Assembly: GCA_021432635.1 (NCBI GenBank)
Contig: MU270034.1
Span: 862,195 to 926,194 of the forward strand
Direction: 5' to 3'
Length of the DNA: 64,000 bases
From: Thozetella sp. PMI_491
Taxonomy: Eukaryota; Ascomycota; Sordariomycetes; Chaetosphaeriales; Chaetosphaeriaceae
The translations under genes were made by a program, and so were the position numbers. The notes under the pieces were generated by a model. The model did no database searches and was not told the DNA's origin. It saw only the letters and a program-made list of their open reading frames with translations. Below, in pieces: positions 1 through 11,879 of the stretch (positions within the stretch are counted from its first letter, which is position 1; every line of letters starts with the position of its first letter).

Positions 1-1
1 C

Positions 2-1369
2 TCACCACACACGGGCCGTCCCGTCAACCTCAACAACGTCGCCGATGCCTGGCAGAAGACCGTTGCTCGCCACCAGATTTTGCGCACGTTGTTCTTCCGG
101 CCGCCGACTCTCCTCGGGGAGAAACCCGAGCGGTACCAGCAAATTGTCCTCAAATCTTTCGAGGCACCGGTGGTATACATCAACGCGGATGCCGAAGATC
201 CGGCCACGATATTCGAGATGGCCCCAGACATCCCATCAGCCAATGTGCCTCCGCATCGTGTCATTCTCGCATCTACTCCATCCGGCAAGACATTTGCTCA
301 ATTCCAACTCAGCCATACACTATACGACGCTGTCTCGCTCTCGGTGCTGTGGCACGACCTCCAGCTGCTCTACACATCAGACGCTGGCACAGAGCTCCCT
401 CGGGCGCCACCGTATCGCGCATTCATAGATTATCTCGAAGGCGCCGGCCGCTCAGAGGCTGAGTCCTTTTGGCGGGGCCGTCTCGCCCGCCTCGAGCCTT
501 GTAACTTCCCAGTAATAGCGCCTCTGTCGAGCAGGAGCAGCAGCTCTTCGGCGTTCAAAAGTCTCGCGGTTCCATTCACCGCCGGGTCGAATGTGCTCAG
601 GAGCTTCTGCCGAACGAAAGGAATCACGACTGGCAATCTCTTCCAGGCGGCCTGGGCTCTCGTGCTACGCCACTTTACCGGCCGTGACGACCTCTGCTTC
701 GGCTACATGCTCTCCGGACGCGACGCACCTATCGAAGACGCTGGCTACATGCTGGGGCCCTTCATCAACCTGATGCCATGCCGGGTTGACTTGAGTCCGA
801 CGAGGTCACTGGCTAGCGTCTTGAGCACACTTCAGGAGGGGCTAGCCGACATTCTTACGGTGAGCTTTCCCGCGTTTCTCGCTCCTTGACTGACTTGGCA
901 TCTGTCGCTCCGGGGGTCGTAATCGCTAAAAAGAACTTACCAAAAATAGAATCAGAACTGCTCTCTAGAGGATATCACTGCCGCTATTGGCGCGGCAACA
1001 CCTCTTTACAACACCTTTCTGAATATGCAGCGCGTGGCCGCGCAAGAGGCTTTACAGGAAACCGCCCTGACAATGAAAGAGCTTGGGGGGTTTATGGCAG
1101 ATGAGGTAAGCATCTTACAAATTGGAATCACACTACGGTGGTGGTCCAATGGTCGATACTGATGCTCCCTATAGTACGCAATTTCGGTCTATGTGGTCGA
1201 ACATGGAGAGGAGGTCAGTATATCTATGAACTACTGGACCCACGTCTTGTCGGAAGAGCAAGCTGCACAGGTTGCTCGCGCTGTCGACGCAGCCCTATCA
1301 CTTATTTTCGAAAGATCAGGCAAAACGCTTGGGGGTTGCAGATTAAATCTAGAATTGGAGGGATTGTAG
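2..1369 (+). CDS. NRPS C-terminal condensation domain, 3' end of a larger gene
   Basis: This is the last part of a nonribosomal peptide synthetase; the 5' part lies outside the window. Exons 2-859, 971-1105 and 1175-1369 join in phase and end at TAG 1367-1369. The translation covers most of a condensation (C) domain. The active-site motif appears as SHTLYDAVS near position 310, with the second His and the Asp kept. Later come an RDDLCFGYMLSGRD block, a GPFINLMPCRVDL block and a closing NYWTHVLSEEQ...V stretch, as in fungal C domains. In fungal NRPSs a C domain at the very C-terminus usually releases the product by macrocyclisation; that role is inferred here from position. No thioesterase or thiolation domain follows. 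Introns start GTGAGC and GTAAGC. Downstream transporter, regulator and tailoring-type genes fit a biosynthetic locus. Confidence 0.85.
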
Positions 1370-2602
1370 AAGACAGTTACTTCTTGTTGAGAGGGGGTTG
1401 GGGCGCATGTTTTAGTCCAATAACGTTTTCCTAGGTCCATGTATAAATTTCTTCGTATTATCCAATATAATGGCATCTTGGTCGTTTCTTTTTGCATCTC
1501 CCGGATGAAGCATCCAAAGCCAGCAACTTCTTCCGCCGATGACGTCCTCACACCGGGGAGCTGGTCATTGGCGCAGCACGTGCTCCCCGCATGACGCATT
1601 GTTGTAATCCCCCCCCAACCCTTTCTCACTAGTATTTAAAGGAAGAATTCTCAAATATTATCCAGTGGCTTGAAGAAAAGCGTATTGTTTGTGTTAGGCG
1701 CTAGAAATAAACCTGGAATTTGAGATGCCAAGGAAGGATCTTGTACCGGAGCCTGAAATCTGTCCCGCCTCCCTGGGTCCGCATAGTGCTCATCAAATTT
1801 GATGACGGTCAGCTTTAAACGGCCATCCACATTGAAAACCAGTCTGGCGAACAGTACCTCAGTAAGTGCTATTAGCCCTTTATTTCTAGTCGCGGACGCG
1901 ACTAATAGTCCTTAATGGGTCGAAGATTGACATTCATAGGTGTTTAGTGCTGAAGGGATGGCCGCAGATTGCTGTATTCTTGCGGGTCTTGAAAGTCACC
2001 ATTCTTGTATTTTATCTAGTCTGCCCAAGCCTAGATGCCTTTTGAGAAGGCCGAACCAGAGCTCGAGATGCCGGACATGTCGAAGATGATGCATAAGCCT
2101 TTTGATCCACGGTATGTTCTCACGCCTCAAGAGCGCGCTAGAACGGGTTTTAGTTTTATAAAAGCTGTTTACAGTCGCAAATATAGATCGGTAAGCTTTA
2201 ATACTTTTTAAAATCTAATACATGAACTAGCTAAACCTAGGTAGAGACACAAAACACAATCCTCAGTAGTATGTCCCTTCACCATTAGCGAACGCCAATG
2301 CAAGATTTGCGTTGTCGTAATACAATGCTTAGCACTCAGGACAAAGTACTACGCCCCAGATGCCTTACAATTATCCCGTGATCCTGTTCATCGGCCCAGG
2401 AGGTGAGTACGTCACGTGCCTGATGGGTTACTAAGTACGGCAGACGTCGAGTTCCAGGCAAGTTGTTCGTAACCTAGCTTTACTGCACAGTATCTTCTGC
2501 AGTGTAAACAGATTCAACCCGAGCCTTTTCGCTGCAACTAGCCCTCGGCAGGATAGCCGGTGAAAGATGAGTTCCTTTTCACGGGATGCGCTAGATATGA
2601 CA
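1370..2602. other. Intergenic, with decayed coding-like patches
   Basis: No intact gene is seen between the NRPS end and the transporter. Patches on the + strand read like protein broken by stops. From about 1765 to 1860 a frame reads ...VRIVLIKFDDGQL, one TAA, then TAIHIENQSGEQYL up to a GTAAGT. At 2037 an ATG opens a frame with KPFDPRYVLTPQERARTGF and a possible intron at 2190-2240. I do not recognise the family. A degraded gene is the likeliest reading. Confidence 0.35.
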
Positions 2603-4651
2603 TCATAAGGTGTATCTAAAGAGCGGGCTACGGTCGCCCAATTCAGTGAGAGCCCAGTCCCCGTGTTTTCCAACAACACCGTCTGGCCCCCCATTCTCTG
2701 TAACATAGCGCTCGCGTTTCTTGTTAATGGCAGAGAGTACTACCATCATGACAATGACGGCAATGAATGCAGATCCAAGAAATCCAATCGAAATTCCGTA
2801 GCCAAGGTGATAATGCGGCTTGTCCTGTGCACGATAGATGTTGGAACCGATAATCCCTCCGGTATTGCCCAGAGCTGTACAGTCAATCTCAGCTTTTCAA
2901 GATCTCTTGAACACCAGGGTGGCTCGAGACAGACTCACATATTTGCAAAGACATCCCAATAGCTCGCTTATATGGTCCGGCAAGATTATTTGCTAGCCAT
3001 GAAATAACACCAGGAAAGGCCGGAAAGAACCCACAGCAAGCAAGGAAGCACCCGGCGTATGTGACTCCTGCGAGTTCCTTGTTATTGGAAGTGACGATGG
3101 CCATGATAAAGCCGACGATGGAAACGACCAGGGAGCCTCCTATAAAGAATCCACGCCGTTTCAGCTTGTCTGAAAAGTGAGCAACAGCAATGGTGAGAAG
3201 GCAAGCCGTGATGTAGGGCGGAACAGTCATGAGCTGTGCAGCCCGAGCCGTGTAGCCCTAAGCGATGACGTCTTAATTAGCGGGGCATCTAAGGGGGTAC
3301 GAAGCGAACCCACCAGATCTGCTACGATTGTAGGAAGACCAAATACAAGGCCGTACGTTGCTACCGAAATACCCAGGTATACAACCACACTAAGGTAGAT
3401 CTTTTATCAATGTTAGCACTTCCGGTCTGAGCCGTGGGGCAGAGGTACACTCACCTGCCAATCACTAAAGGCAGCCTTGGTATGCTTTCGCTTGGACCCT
3501 TCCTCCAGCGTCCCCATTCCTGCCCTATTTCCATCATACGCGAGCTTAAGCTTAATATACCGTTTCTCTTCCTCTGTAAGCCACGAGACTGCATCCGGGC
3601 CGTTGTAGATGGTGAAAATAGCAACAACCCCCCCCACTACGGTAACGAGCCCCTCCAGTAAAAAAATCCATTGCCAACCAGCAAGGCCGGCAAGGCCGTC
3701 CATCAATGTGATTGCATAAGCGAGGAGTCCAGAAAAGGCACCTCTGGCACGAGGATTAGTAATGGGGCGAAAGCAAAGCAGATGCAGTTACACTTACGCC
3801 AACGACGCAGTGGCATAGAATAAGGCCGTCCGATACATGGCTTCATGTCTGGTATACCAGCTAGTGACGTAATACGCGCAGGCAGGAAAAATACCCGACT
3901 CTGGCACGCCGAGGAAGAATCTGGTAGCAAGAAGACCACGGTAATTTTGGACAACACCCATTAAGGTCATGATAATCCCCCAGGCGATGGTGATTGAAGG
4001 TACTGCTAGGTTAGCTCTCTTGCCAACCCGTGAGGGCAAACGGAGACTTACTCCAGACCCGCGGAGAGAGACGTTTTAATGCCATATTTGCCGGAACTTC
4101 AAAGATGACGTAGGAAACAAAGAAAATCGTCAAGGCCACGTTGTATTGGTCCCCTTCCATTCCCAAATCACTCTCGAGGCCTGCAAGTCTTGCATTGCCG
4201 ATGTTGCCGCTGTTGATTTCATCCACGAGTCAGCCCACTTGCCCCCCAAATTTTGGTGTCAACATACCGGTCCAGATAGGCAAAGAGATAAAGAACCGCG
4301 ATCTGCCCGTGATGATTAGCTTAGCTCATGCGAGCGCCAACCTGTTCCCCTTCACGCTCTCAGAGTGCTTACTATCGGGATGAGGTGCAGATCCATTTTA
4401 CGCATGAGCTTCCTGTATTTGGCCCCAGAGAACTCTTTGAACAAAGCTGCCACATCTGGAGGAAGCCCATCATCGTTCAGCGCTGTCGCCTTCTCGCCGT
4501 GCAAGCTTATGGCTGGTTCGGCCGATGTAACAGCTGCGCTCACGGTATTGGACATGCTGCGTGTGAGACGGGTGTTTTCATCAGAGGTAGAAGGTGAGGA
4601 GATGCGAGACTGAGGGTGTGCCAGGATTGGAAGACTTGTTCTACTGTACAT
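2603..4651 (-). CDS. MFS transporter, Dal5/TNA1-like anion:cation symporter family
   Basis: Eight exons join in phase: complement(2603-2874, 2939-3257, 3314-3400, 3455-3743, 3798-4002, 4052-4209, 4268-4302, 4373-4651), giving 547 aa. The protein has the order typical of fungal allantoate/nicotinate permease-like transporters: a charged N-terminus, DLHLIPI-IAVLYLFAYLDR, GNIGNARL, YNVALTIFFVSYVIFEVPAN, RFFLGVPESGIFPA, a central charged loop with LTEEEKRYI, and GPYKRAIGMSLQI...GNTGGIIGSNIYR. About twelve membrane segments are expected. Substrates of this family are small organic anions such as allantoate, nicotinate or pantothenate; the substrate here is not known. The start could instead be the Met 32 residues downstream. 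Beside an NRPS end it could import a precursor or export a product, but gene order alone does not show this. Confidence 0.9.
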
Positions 4652-5294
4652 CTTACATCTTAAATATCTTCATTCAACCGTCGAAAGGCGCGCTCCCGGT
4701 GGAATCGTTGCTAGATGTTCACCTGGCGGTCCTAACCCACTAGCTGCATGCTAAAATGCGGAGAATGCGGGGAATAACATGGGGAGACCTAGAGGATCCA
4801 ATCAACTACCTAACAGGATTTGACCTAACTCTTGGCTCCACTTCTCTTCGCTTCCACCGGAAGCTCGGCAGCCTTGGCAACGTCCTGGTTGGCAGGGAAC
4901 AGGTCCTACACTACTCCATCCGAGGGCGATGGCATCGATGCCAGGACTTTTTGGCCAGTGCTGGAGCATACCATTTGCATTGTTGGCCATATTTGCTTAT
5001 TACTAACACCTTCCCTCCTAGAACCGACTCCGTAGAGATGTCTTGTTACAAATTAAACTCAACTCCAACCGCATAAGACGCCATTTGCATGGGAACTGCT
5101 ATCGAGGCAACGGAACATGTTTCGTACGTGATACAACTAAACTAAACAGGCAAAAATGAGTCCACTATCGAATTCTAGTAATAGTACCGTATATATACGT
5201 TGTACGACCGGATGCTAAGGTGGAGTATAAGCCATAGGCAGGTCCTAGTAAAGTGCAACACCGAAGGAAGGAGATAATCCAAAACGTCGACTAT
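4652..5294. other. Intergenic, transporter promoter side
   Basis: This is the upstream region of the transporter on the minus strand and the 3' side of the regulator at 5295-7674. Short open frames at 4756-5076 overlap each other on both strands and show no family motif. No RNA gene or repeat was seen. Confidence 0.4.
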
Positions 5295-7674
5295 TCATGG
5301 AGATAGAGAACTCTCCGACGTAGGTTGTGTTGACCAAGCCGTCTCATCGAATCCCGGTGCTGGAAGGCCGTATCCATCTCCTGATAGCTCAGTCAGGCTA
5401 AGCGAGAGGACGCCGTAGTTTTCGGCCTCTTTCGCACTGCCCAAAGCACACCTAAGCATGCTTTCGGGTTCCATGTTGCTTAGACCCCGACTCCATGCAT
5501 ATCCAACTGCCGTGTTCCCTTTCGCTTGTACATCATATGGCAAATCCGTCTTTCGGAAGGACTGGTAGAAGCACTCAGCCTCGACCTCTCTTGCTCCAGA
5601 TTGAGACATCTCCAATTCTGGGGTGCTATGTGCTTCCCCGTCTATTGTATAAACATCCCTAGCCTCCTCCATACTCCATGGAGCGTTTTCGGGCATGAGA
5701 GTATCGCTAGTCTCACTTCTCGTTGCTGGAATACTTGTAGTAGTTTCCAAACTGGCTCCGATCGGCCCAGAAAGAGATTTGGAGCAATCTCTAGGAAGAT
5801 GATGAATTAGATCACACTCGATTAGCTTGTCGTATAGGCGAGTAAGCATGATTGATGATTTATTAATGCGCTTAGAAGTTGGGGTTAATCCACTTATAGT
5901 TGTGGCACATAAACCTCGGGACGCGCAAATCGAGAGAATTATTTTGCTTGGATAAATGTTAGCGTACGTTTGATCGGAAGAGATTCTGCAAAAAGCCTTA
6001 CTGGTAGTAGATGTGTAGGGAGATGCGGTGCACAAGAATGCAAGGAAGTACACCATCATCTGTACCACCATCTTGGTCATATTGAAGGACCTTTGGAAGG
6101 TTGAGGCTCCAGGAATCAAGCTCTATAGATCCAGTTTCATAGGATGTCACTCTCCTGTCCTGTGACACCCGAGCCCAGGTTTCCGAAGCGGGTGGCGCCA
6201 GGCAAGATGAGTTCTTTGGGTCAGGTTGGTCCCCTCCGATGCCGCACGCAGCCAAGCGCACCAGCTGGATGGAGAACATGGAGAGAACAGTTCTTTTTCC
6301 GAGCTCTTCCTCAGGAGATAGGTCACTGCTGGTTAACCGGAAGCCGACGTTGTAATCGGCGAGGGTCAGCATGGGCACGTCGGATTCCTCGAGCCGGATT
6401 CTGGGGTTCTGCTGTACTGCGAGTGCCACGAGTCTGTCTCGTAAAAGGCAACTCCACCAGCACCGTTTGCGCATGGTTTTTTGCCGCTCGCTCACATCCG
6501 CGCCGGGCTTTTTGTGAAGGCCAAGGCTAAATGCCAACGAAGTGGCAAGGCCAGACCAGTGCCAGGCGTCCTTATTTTCCCAGGATGGGTGCCGCCAATA
6601 CGACATGAGAAGAAGCGACTGTAGTACAGCGATCTGGTCTTTCTCGACATCCAACGAATATAGCGCACGTACTTTAGAAAAGAAGTCCAGCTGAGCCGCC
6701 TTGCGCGAGCTATATCCAGCCCTCAACAGGACGCTTAGCGCAGCGCAATTGGTCGCTGCGAAAAGAACTGCCTGGAGTACAAGGAGACTGATGCCAGCGC
6801 CGCGATTCTCTTGACCACCTAAGCCCACAACCTCGAACTTTTGAAGTTGACGCCTTTCCCAGAATTCCTCCTCGTCAAGGCAGGGTATGTGTGGGTGAAC
6901 GAAGTCGAAGTAGCATTGCAGTAAGTCGTCCACGACGGCAGGTGGGGGGAGGTTGAAGCATCCCTTGGCAGCAAGATATGAAAATTCCTCGTCAGAGAAG
7001 CCATGCAGGTCATGACGGGTGATAAGAGGCTGGTCGGGAAACGCTATTGAGATTGAAGAGGCCGGTGATTCGGTTCCTCTTACTAGCGATGGCGTCCGAG
7101 TATTCTTCAGGGACCCTTGATCGGTACTTCGCTGGGCTGTCCAAATCGTCTCAGGCACAGTCCGTCAAGCTTGGGTCGTGTATGGACCTACATGCGACAT
7201 CACTGCCAGCAACACCGATTGTGGCATCTTCTATCAAATTTCCGACCACCGAGCGAGGATTCCCGACAACTTGGATATCGTGCAGAGATGCAAAGTCGAC
7301 AACCGCTCTGTAAATACATGTTGGATCTCGGGGGTTGCTCGGATCGCCACTGCGGGCGTCATGCGTGGTTCCAGATGTTTGTTGCGAATCTTGGCTTGGC
7401 TTGCTATGCGCTGTATGCCGCCTGTTCTTGTACATCAGAGGCTTGTCCCGAGCCGAATCCGCCACACTTACCGTTTTCTTTTAGAAATTGTACAATCGAT
7501 CCCATCCAGCCGACAATTTGTGCAAGGTGCGCCTTTGGGGTGCACGTCACACCTAACCTTTCGCTGCCTGCAATGTCGACATGCCACTTTAGAGCGAGAT
7601 TTGATCACCCGACTCGGGCAGTTGCCGGTGGGCGCGGGAGACGCAGTCTCCATTAGCTTGTCGACGCCCGACAT
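5295..7674 (-). CDS. Zn2Cys6 transcription factor with fungal_trans (MHR) domain
   Basis: Four exons join in phase: complement(5295-5946, 6002-7136, 7192-7421, 7472-7674), giving 739 aa. The first exon ends in a binuclear zinc cluster, CRHCRQRKVRC...CTNCRLDGIDC, a C-X2-C-X6-C...C-X2-C-X6-C array preceded by basic residues. The centre matches the fungal-specific transcription-factor region: a YFDFVHPHIPCLDEEEF block, a LLMSYW helix, LATSLAFSLGLHK, RKRCWWSCLLRDR and EESDVPMLTLADY. The reading frame stops at 5998 unless a 55-bp intron (5947-6001) with a perfect GCTAAC branch point is removed. After that the protein continues LHIYYHKIILS, as the family predicts. It is probably a nuclear DNA-binding regulator. 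It shares its upstream region with the divergent regulator at 8156, so it may act locally. Start is Met at 7674 or 7653. Confidence 0.9.
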
Positions 7675-8155
7675 GAGGTCTTTTTCGGAAAGGGCCAGAG
7701 CTATCCTGTCGCACACCTTTGGACAGAAAGTGACGAAGGCCAGGAGAAAAGAAGATGGGCGTTGCACTAAAGAAGATTGCGCAGAACGGGCAGCCCTGCC
7801 CCCCCCCCCCCATCCCCCTTCCCCGGACAGGCAGGAAGCTCTCCACCGGAGCAGGAGGGACAAGGGACAGACAGCTAGACCCCAACAGACCCCACATGAC
7901 AAGGTGGTCGGAAGAGCGGGCAAACGGGGTCTCGACGGGGTTAGAGTGGCACCAGTGCGGGGTAGCCCCACGAGCAGGACCAATGCAGAAGCTCGGCTGG
8001 TATAAAGGGGAGGGGGCATCTGCATCAAACATCCGGTGGAACTTGGGGCCGTTCTCTTGCGGTTCCCTCTTCCTCCACCACGACATCCATGCCCGCCTGA
8101 CCTGTTGCCACAGCAGGCCTGTTTTGCTCTCCTGGACACCCTGTCTACCACGAGC
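7675..8155. promoter_or_regulatory. Divergent promoter between two Zn2Cys6 regulators
   Basis: This 481-bp segment separates two regulator start codons that point away from each other. It contains a long C-tract at about 7799-7813 and a TATAAAG at 8001-8007, about 155 bp before the ATG at 8156. It is the only upstream space for both genes, so shared control is possible. A CGG-type operator was not pinned down by eye. Confidence 0.55.
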
Positions 8156-10494
8156 ATGCTCGGTACCGGCCAGGATGGGCGCACTACACTTAGTTCGGAA
8201 TCGCCGACTGGCCGGGTTTCCGAAGCCTGTGCGCGCTGCCGTCGCCAGAAACTCAAGGTGGGCTTGATGTCTCGTGCGTGTGGCCCGATCGTAAGACGTC
8301 AGATCTAACAAAGAGAAAGTGCGACAAGACGAGACCATGCATCATGTGCGTTCGATCGGGTATGGAGTGTCAGCCTCGACTCGTAGCTGCCTCCAAGCCA
8401 AGGAAGCGGAGGGCCAATAACGCCCGCAGCTCGGACGCATTGGATCCACCGAGGACTAGCAAGCAGCGCCAGACTACATCGAGTCCAAATGCTGGGGAGC
8501 AGCCTGGTCCTCTATCGGTCCTACTAGCTTCAGCTGCCGCGAGGTCGGGGCCGGCCATCAGCTCCACCGAGGCCCAGCAGTTTGGTGCCAATAGATCGGC
8601 TATCTCTCTGGCTACAAACGTGTACGAGAATCTGGGGACGCACGCACCGACAGAGACATCCGCAATTCCCGGAGATGCGTCGCCTACTTCGGCCAGCAGC
8701 TCAACATGGACCTTGCAGTCGATGGAGATGCCGCCCCAACGGGTTATGGATGCCTTGATTGAAGTATATTTCGACAAAATGCACTGGTTCATCTGGATCT
8801 TCCACAAGCCTTCTTTCCTGGACCAGGCACTACAAATTCTCTCTGTCAGCTCCTGGCAGCGGCGGGACATGGGAAAGGTCCTTGTCACCTTGACAGTTGC
8901 TGCAATCGGTCTAAAATGTGCGATACAAAACACCTCATCCGACTCCCAACAATTCTTGGCGTCAGTGTCCTCCAACCCACGGAAGCTGATAGACCAGATC
9001 ATTGCCGAAGTCCGGACGCATCTTGTAGACCTCCTCGACGACAATTGCATCGAAACAGTTCAGGTGTCTCTGCTGCTCGGCGCGCTCTATATCTTCCACG
9101 GTTCGCCGAGTCTCGCCTGGGCGACCATTGGGCTCGCAGTCAGGGCTTCCTACGCATTAGCACTCCACTGTGCGTCGGAATCTGACAGCCCCATCGCTAC
9201 GCAGATCCGACGTCGGTGCTGGAACCACCTCACAGTTGCTGATACATTCGCTTCGCAAATATATGGGCGCCCGGCCGCCCTCGATCCCGCTTTCTCGGAT
9301 CTCCTGCCACTCGCAGAAATGGATGATACGATCATCGACATCTCCGACGGTTCTCAGATTCAGGATGACCCCAGAGACTCCGTAAACGCCTTGACTTTCC
9401 ATTGTCTCAAATACCGGCTCTACGCGATTATTCGGAAGACACTATCCACGTTCAGACTGCTGAGGCTGCACAATCCCATGACGGTTGAAGAGCTCGAGTC
9501 CCTGATAGGTGCTGTGCAAACCATTGATGCGCAGCTGATGGAATGGAAGGCGACGCTTCCGCGTCTGCTCAGCGGTGTCCACATATCAGGTCATGATGCT
9601 TCCGGAGGCTGGTCGGAAGAACTTCTCGACAATTACGATGGCCAAGACGGTGACTTCCATCGCCTCCGTCTCCAGGCACATCTGTTACGAATAACCTATG
9701 ATGCCGCCATTATCCTGGCCCATCGGCCACTACTCGAACATAAGTTATCCTCAGAATATAGCCAGGGCCTATCGAAGAGCACGACGGAATCTGTCTCCAA
9801 ATCCTTCGATCTCTGTGTCAAGGCAGCGCTTCGAATATCTCGTACACCCGTTATGCAATTCAAGCACGAATTCTGCATGGCATTCATATTTGTTCACCTT
9901 TTTACCGCCGGCGTTATTCTCTGCATACCTCCAACTAGCCACCCATTTAGCAGCACTGCTCAGGACGCGAAAACTGGGGCATTTCGAATCATCCAGGCTG
10001 CGAAAGCACTGAGCCCGCACAGCCACATTGCGCGGCATACGGAACGGCTCCTGAGCGATTTACTGAAACTTAGCTTGCACCGCGAGGTTGACCTGGCGTT
10101 TAAGGAGAAGCGCCGAATAGATCGGGGAGAGAATCCGCGACGATCTCCAGTAGAGGTAGCGCCAATTAACGACTCTCAAGCACCAAGGATTGTAACTACC
10201 GAGCAGCACCGCAATCTACCAGTCCTCGGTCCCAACGGGAGCTATTATGTTGATAATGCATCGCATATTCTGTTGGAGTCGAGTTCTGAGGCAACTCTAA
10301 GTCCACATCAGCGTGATTCTGTTGCCGCGAATCTCCATGATAGGTTGGTAGAGCCATACCTGATGTTCAACAACCTCGCGAATGCCGACGGATTCGGAAC
10401 GCGGCCGTTGGATTTGCAGCTTGATGAGACATTTGGTGCCTTCGGTCAAGGTAAACTCATTACCTCCCTTCTCGGTGTTGGCGATTATTATTGA
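8156..10494 (+). CDS. Zn2Cys6 transcription factor with fungal_trans domain
   Basis: Two exons, 8156-8257 and 8320-10494, give 758 aa. The 62-bp intron interrupts the zinc cluster itself. Splicing at 8319 restores CARCRRQKLK|CDKTRPC and CVRSGMEC, the exact C-X2-C-X6-C-X5-C-X2-C-X6-C spacing, which decides the acceptor. A basic stretch (KPRKRR) follows the cluster and may serve as nuclear localisation signal. Residues around 190-480 fit the fungal_trans/MHR region: a YFDKMHWFIWIFHKPSF block, then ASYALALHC, RRRCWNHLTVADTFASQIYGRP and DDTIIDI. The C-terminal third has further helices and no known domain. It lies head to head with the other regulator. Target genes are unknown; nearby enzymes are the natural candidates. 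Confidence 0.92.
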
Positions 10495-11879
10495 CAGCAT
10501 GCATAGTAATGTTTAACCTTATGCCTGACGATCCCTTGAATACTTGGGGCTGGGGAAAGGGATTGCCATAAGGAAGTTCAAAGACTTGGTAGCTTTATCC
10601 TTAAACGAGAGCACCAAAATGTCGGGGCATTTTCACAGATAAATTCTGCCTCAGCTTGCTCTGAGGCCCATGACACCAGCGTCTCGCCATGCTTTGAGGC
10701 ATCGCAATAATGTACCCCAATAACTAGCCATAGCAGGCGGCAAGTGACATAAGCGCTAAGCTATTACCAGTTACCATTAAGGTGATTAATTTCCAAAAGA
10801 TAGATCTCTCAACTGCACCGTTCATCTAATTGGTGTTGCACTTCACGCCTCTGCAATCAATCCCCGGCTTCCAATCATCGTAAGCGCAGACTTGCGGATA
10901 CCGGGGGCCGAGCCGCCCGAGCCCGGAAATAGAGGATCTGTCCCATCCATCGACAAATGTCTCACTCGCCGACAATGAAATACGCCCTGCAGGGTCAAGC
11001 GGCCTTACCCAAACACTAATCACCGACGAGCAGGCCGGCATAGGCAGTCGTGTGGGATATGTAACTGACTGATTCTAAAACAAAACACCGTCTTCTCTAG
11101 TCCCCTATTTTAGTGTGGTTATTGTATGAAGTGTCTAAGGATCTTATGTGTTCGAGGGATCGAGCCTAGTGTCGATGGTCCTAGCACCGCTAGGAACTTT
11201 TAATAGGATAATTTCCTAGCCGAAGGAACTCTACGGTAAATTTGCCTAGGATGGCGGGAAGGTGGATGAGTGGGGGCAAGGGTGTAGCTGATACTGTACT
11301 TGTAAGGGTATGGCTACGGGTCTTGCGTGTGCAGGGGGTTAGAATGCTTGATATGTACTTCCTCGTTGTAAGGCTGCCATAAGGCTGGCCGTGGACACGC
11401 ACTAGCGGTAACCGATCTGCCGTACGAGCTCTACTGGTACCGCCGTCACATAGTCCGGCACAGTAATCGACAGTTTGTACCTCAAGATGAATAGAAGACG
11501 CTCTTTTGAGGGCTGTAATTTGAAATTTCGTTTGTAGATCAGTCTGGATCAATCTTCAACACCGGAGATTTCTGCGCCACTACGGTTTAGCAGCGCCAGG
11601 CGGGGTAGGCATCATGAAGCAGTCCGGTGTTTAGATATCAGATTGATAAATCTGACGGCATCAGAGGGTAGAGTCATTATCTTAATATTGTATTATTAAG
11701 GGGATGCGGATTCGAGCCCCTCTACAATAGTAAGTATGCTTGCTGTATTTCACAGCCCCGGCCGTATCCATGCTCCTTTCAGCAATACACGTCGCAATAA
11801 TGGGTGACTATGCTAAGCATGGCAAGATGCAAAAAATAAAGCACTACAACCTAAGGATCCCCCACCTCTTCGAGATCGT
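10495..11879. other. Intergenic, no gene seen; tRNA-like hairpin near its end
   Basis: No protein family was recognised; the 120-aa open frame at 11190-11552 (-) has no motif and skewed composition. At about 11665-11735 there is a perfect 7-bp inverted repeat (CTTAATA, 6-nt loop, TATTAAG) followed by GGATTCGAGCCCC. This resembles a tRNA T-loop, flanked by AGAGGG/CCCTCT. It does not fold into a full tRNA by hand, so no RNA gene is called. Confidence 0.4.

Noticed and set aside
5998-6000. Stop codon that would truncate the minus-strand regulator
   Set aside because: It lies inside a 55-bp intron with a good branch point; splicing restores family sequence in phase.
7178-8338. Several 170-275 aa open frames on both strands across the divergent promoter
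   Set aside because: They overlap the true zinc-cluster exons and a C-rich tract in wrong frames; composition is low-complexity.
11640-11740. tRNA-like element with a T-loop-like GGATTCGAGCCCC and an anticodon-like hairpin
   Set aside because: The stems do not assemble into a 72-nt cloverleaf by hand, and the 5-bp T-stem does not pair. tRNAscan-SE would decide.
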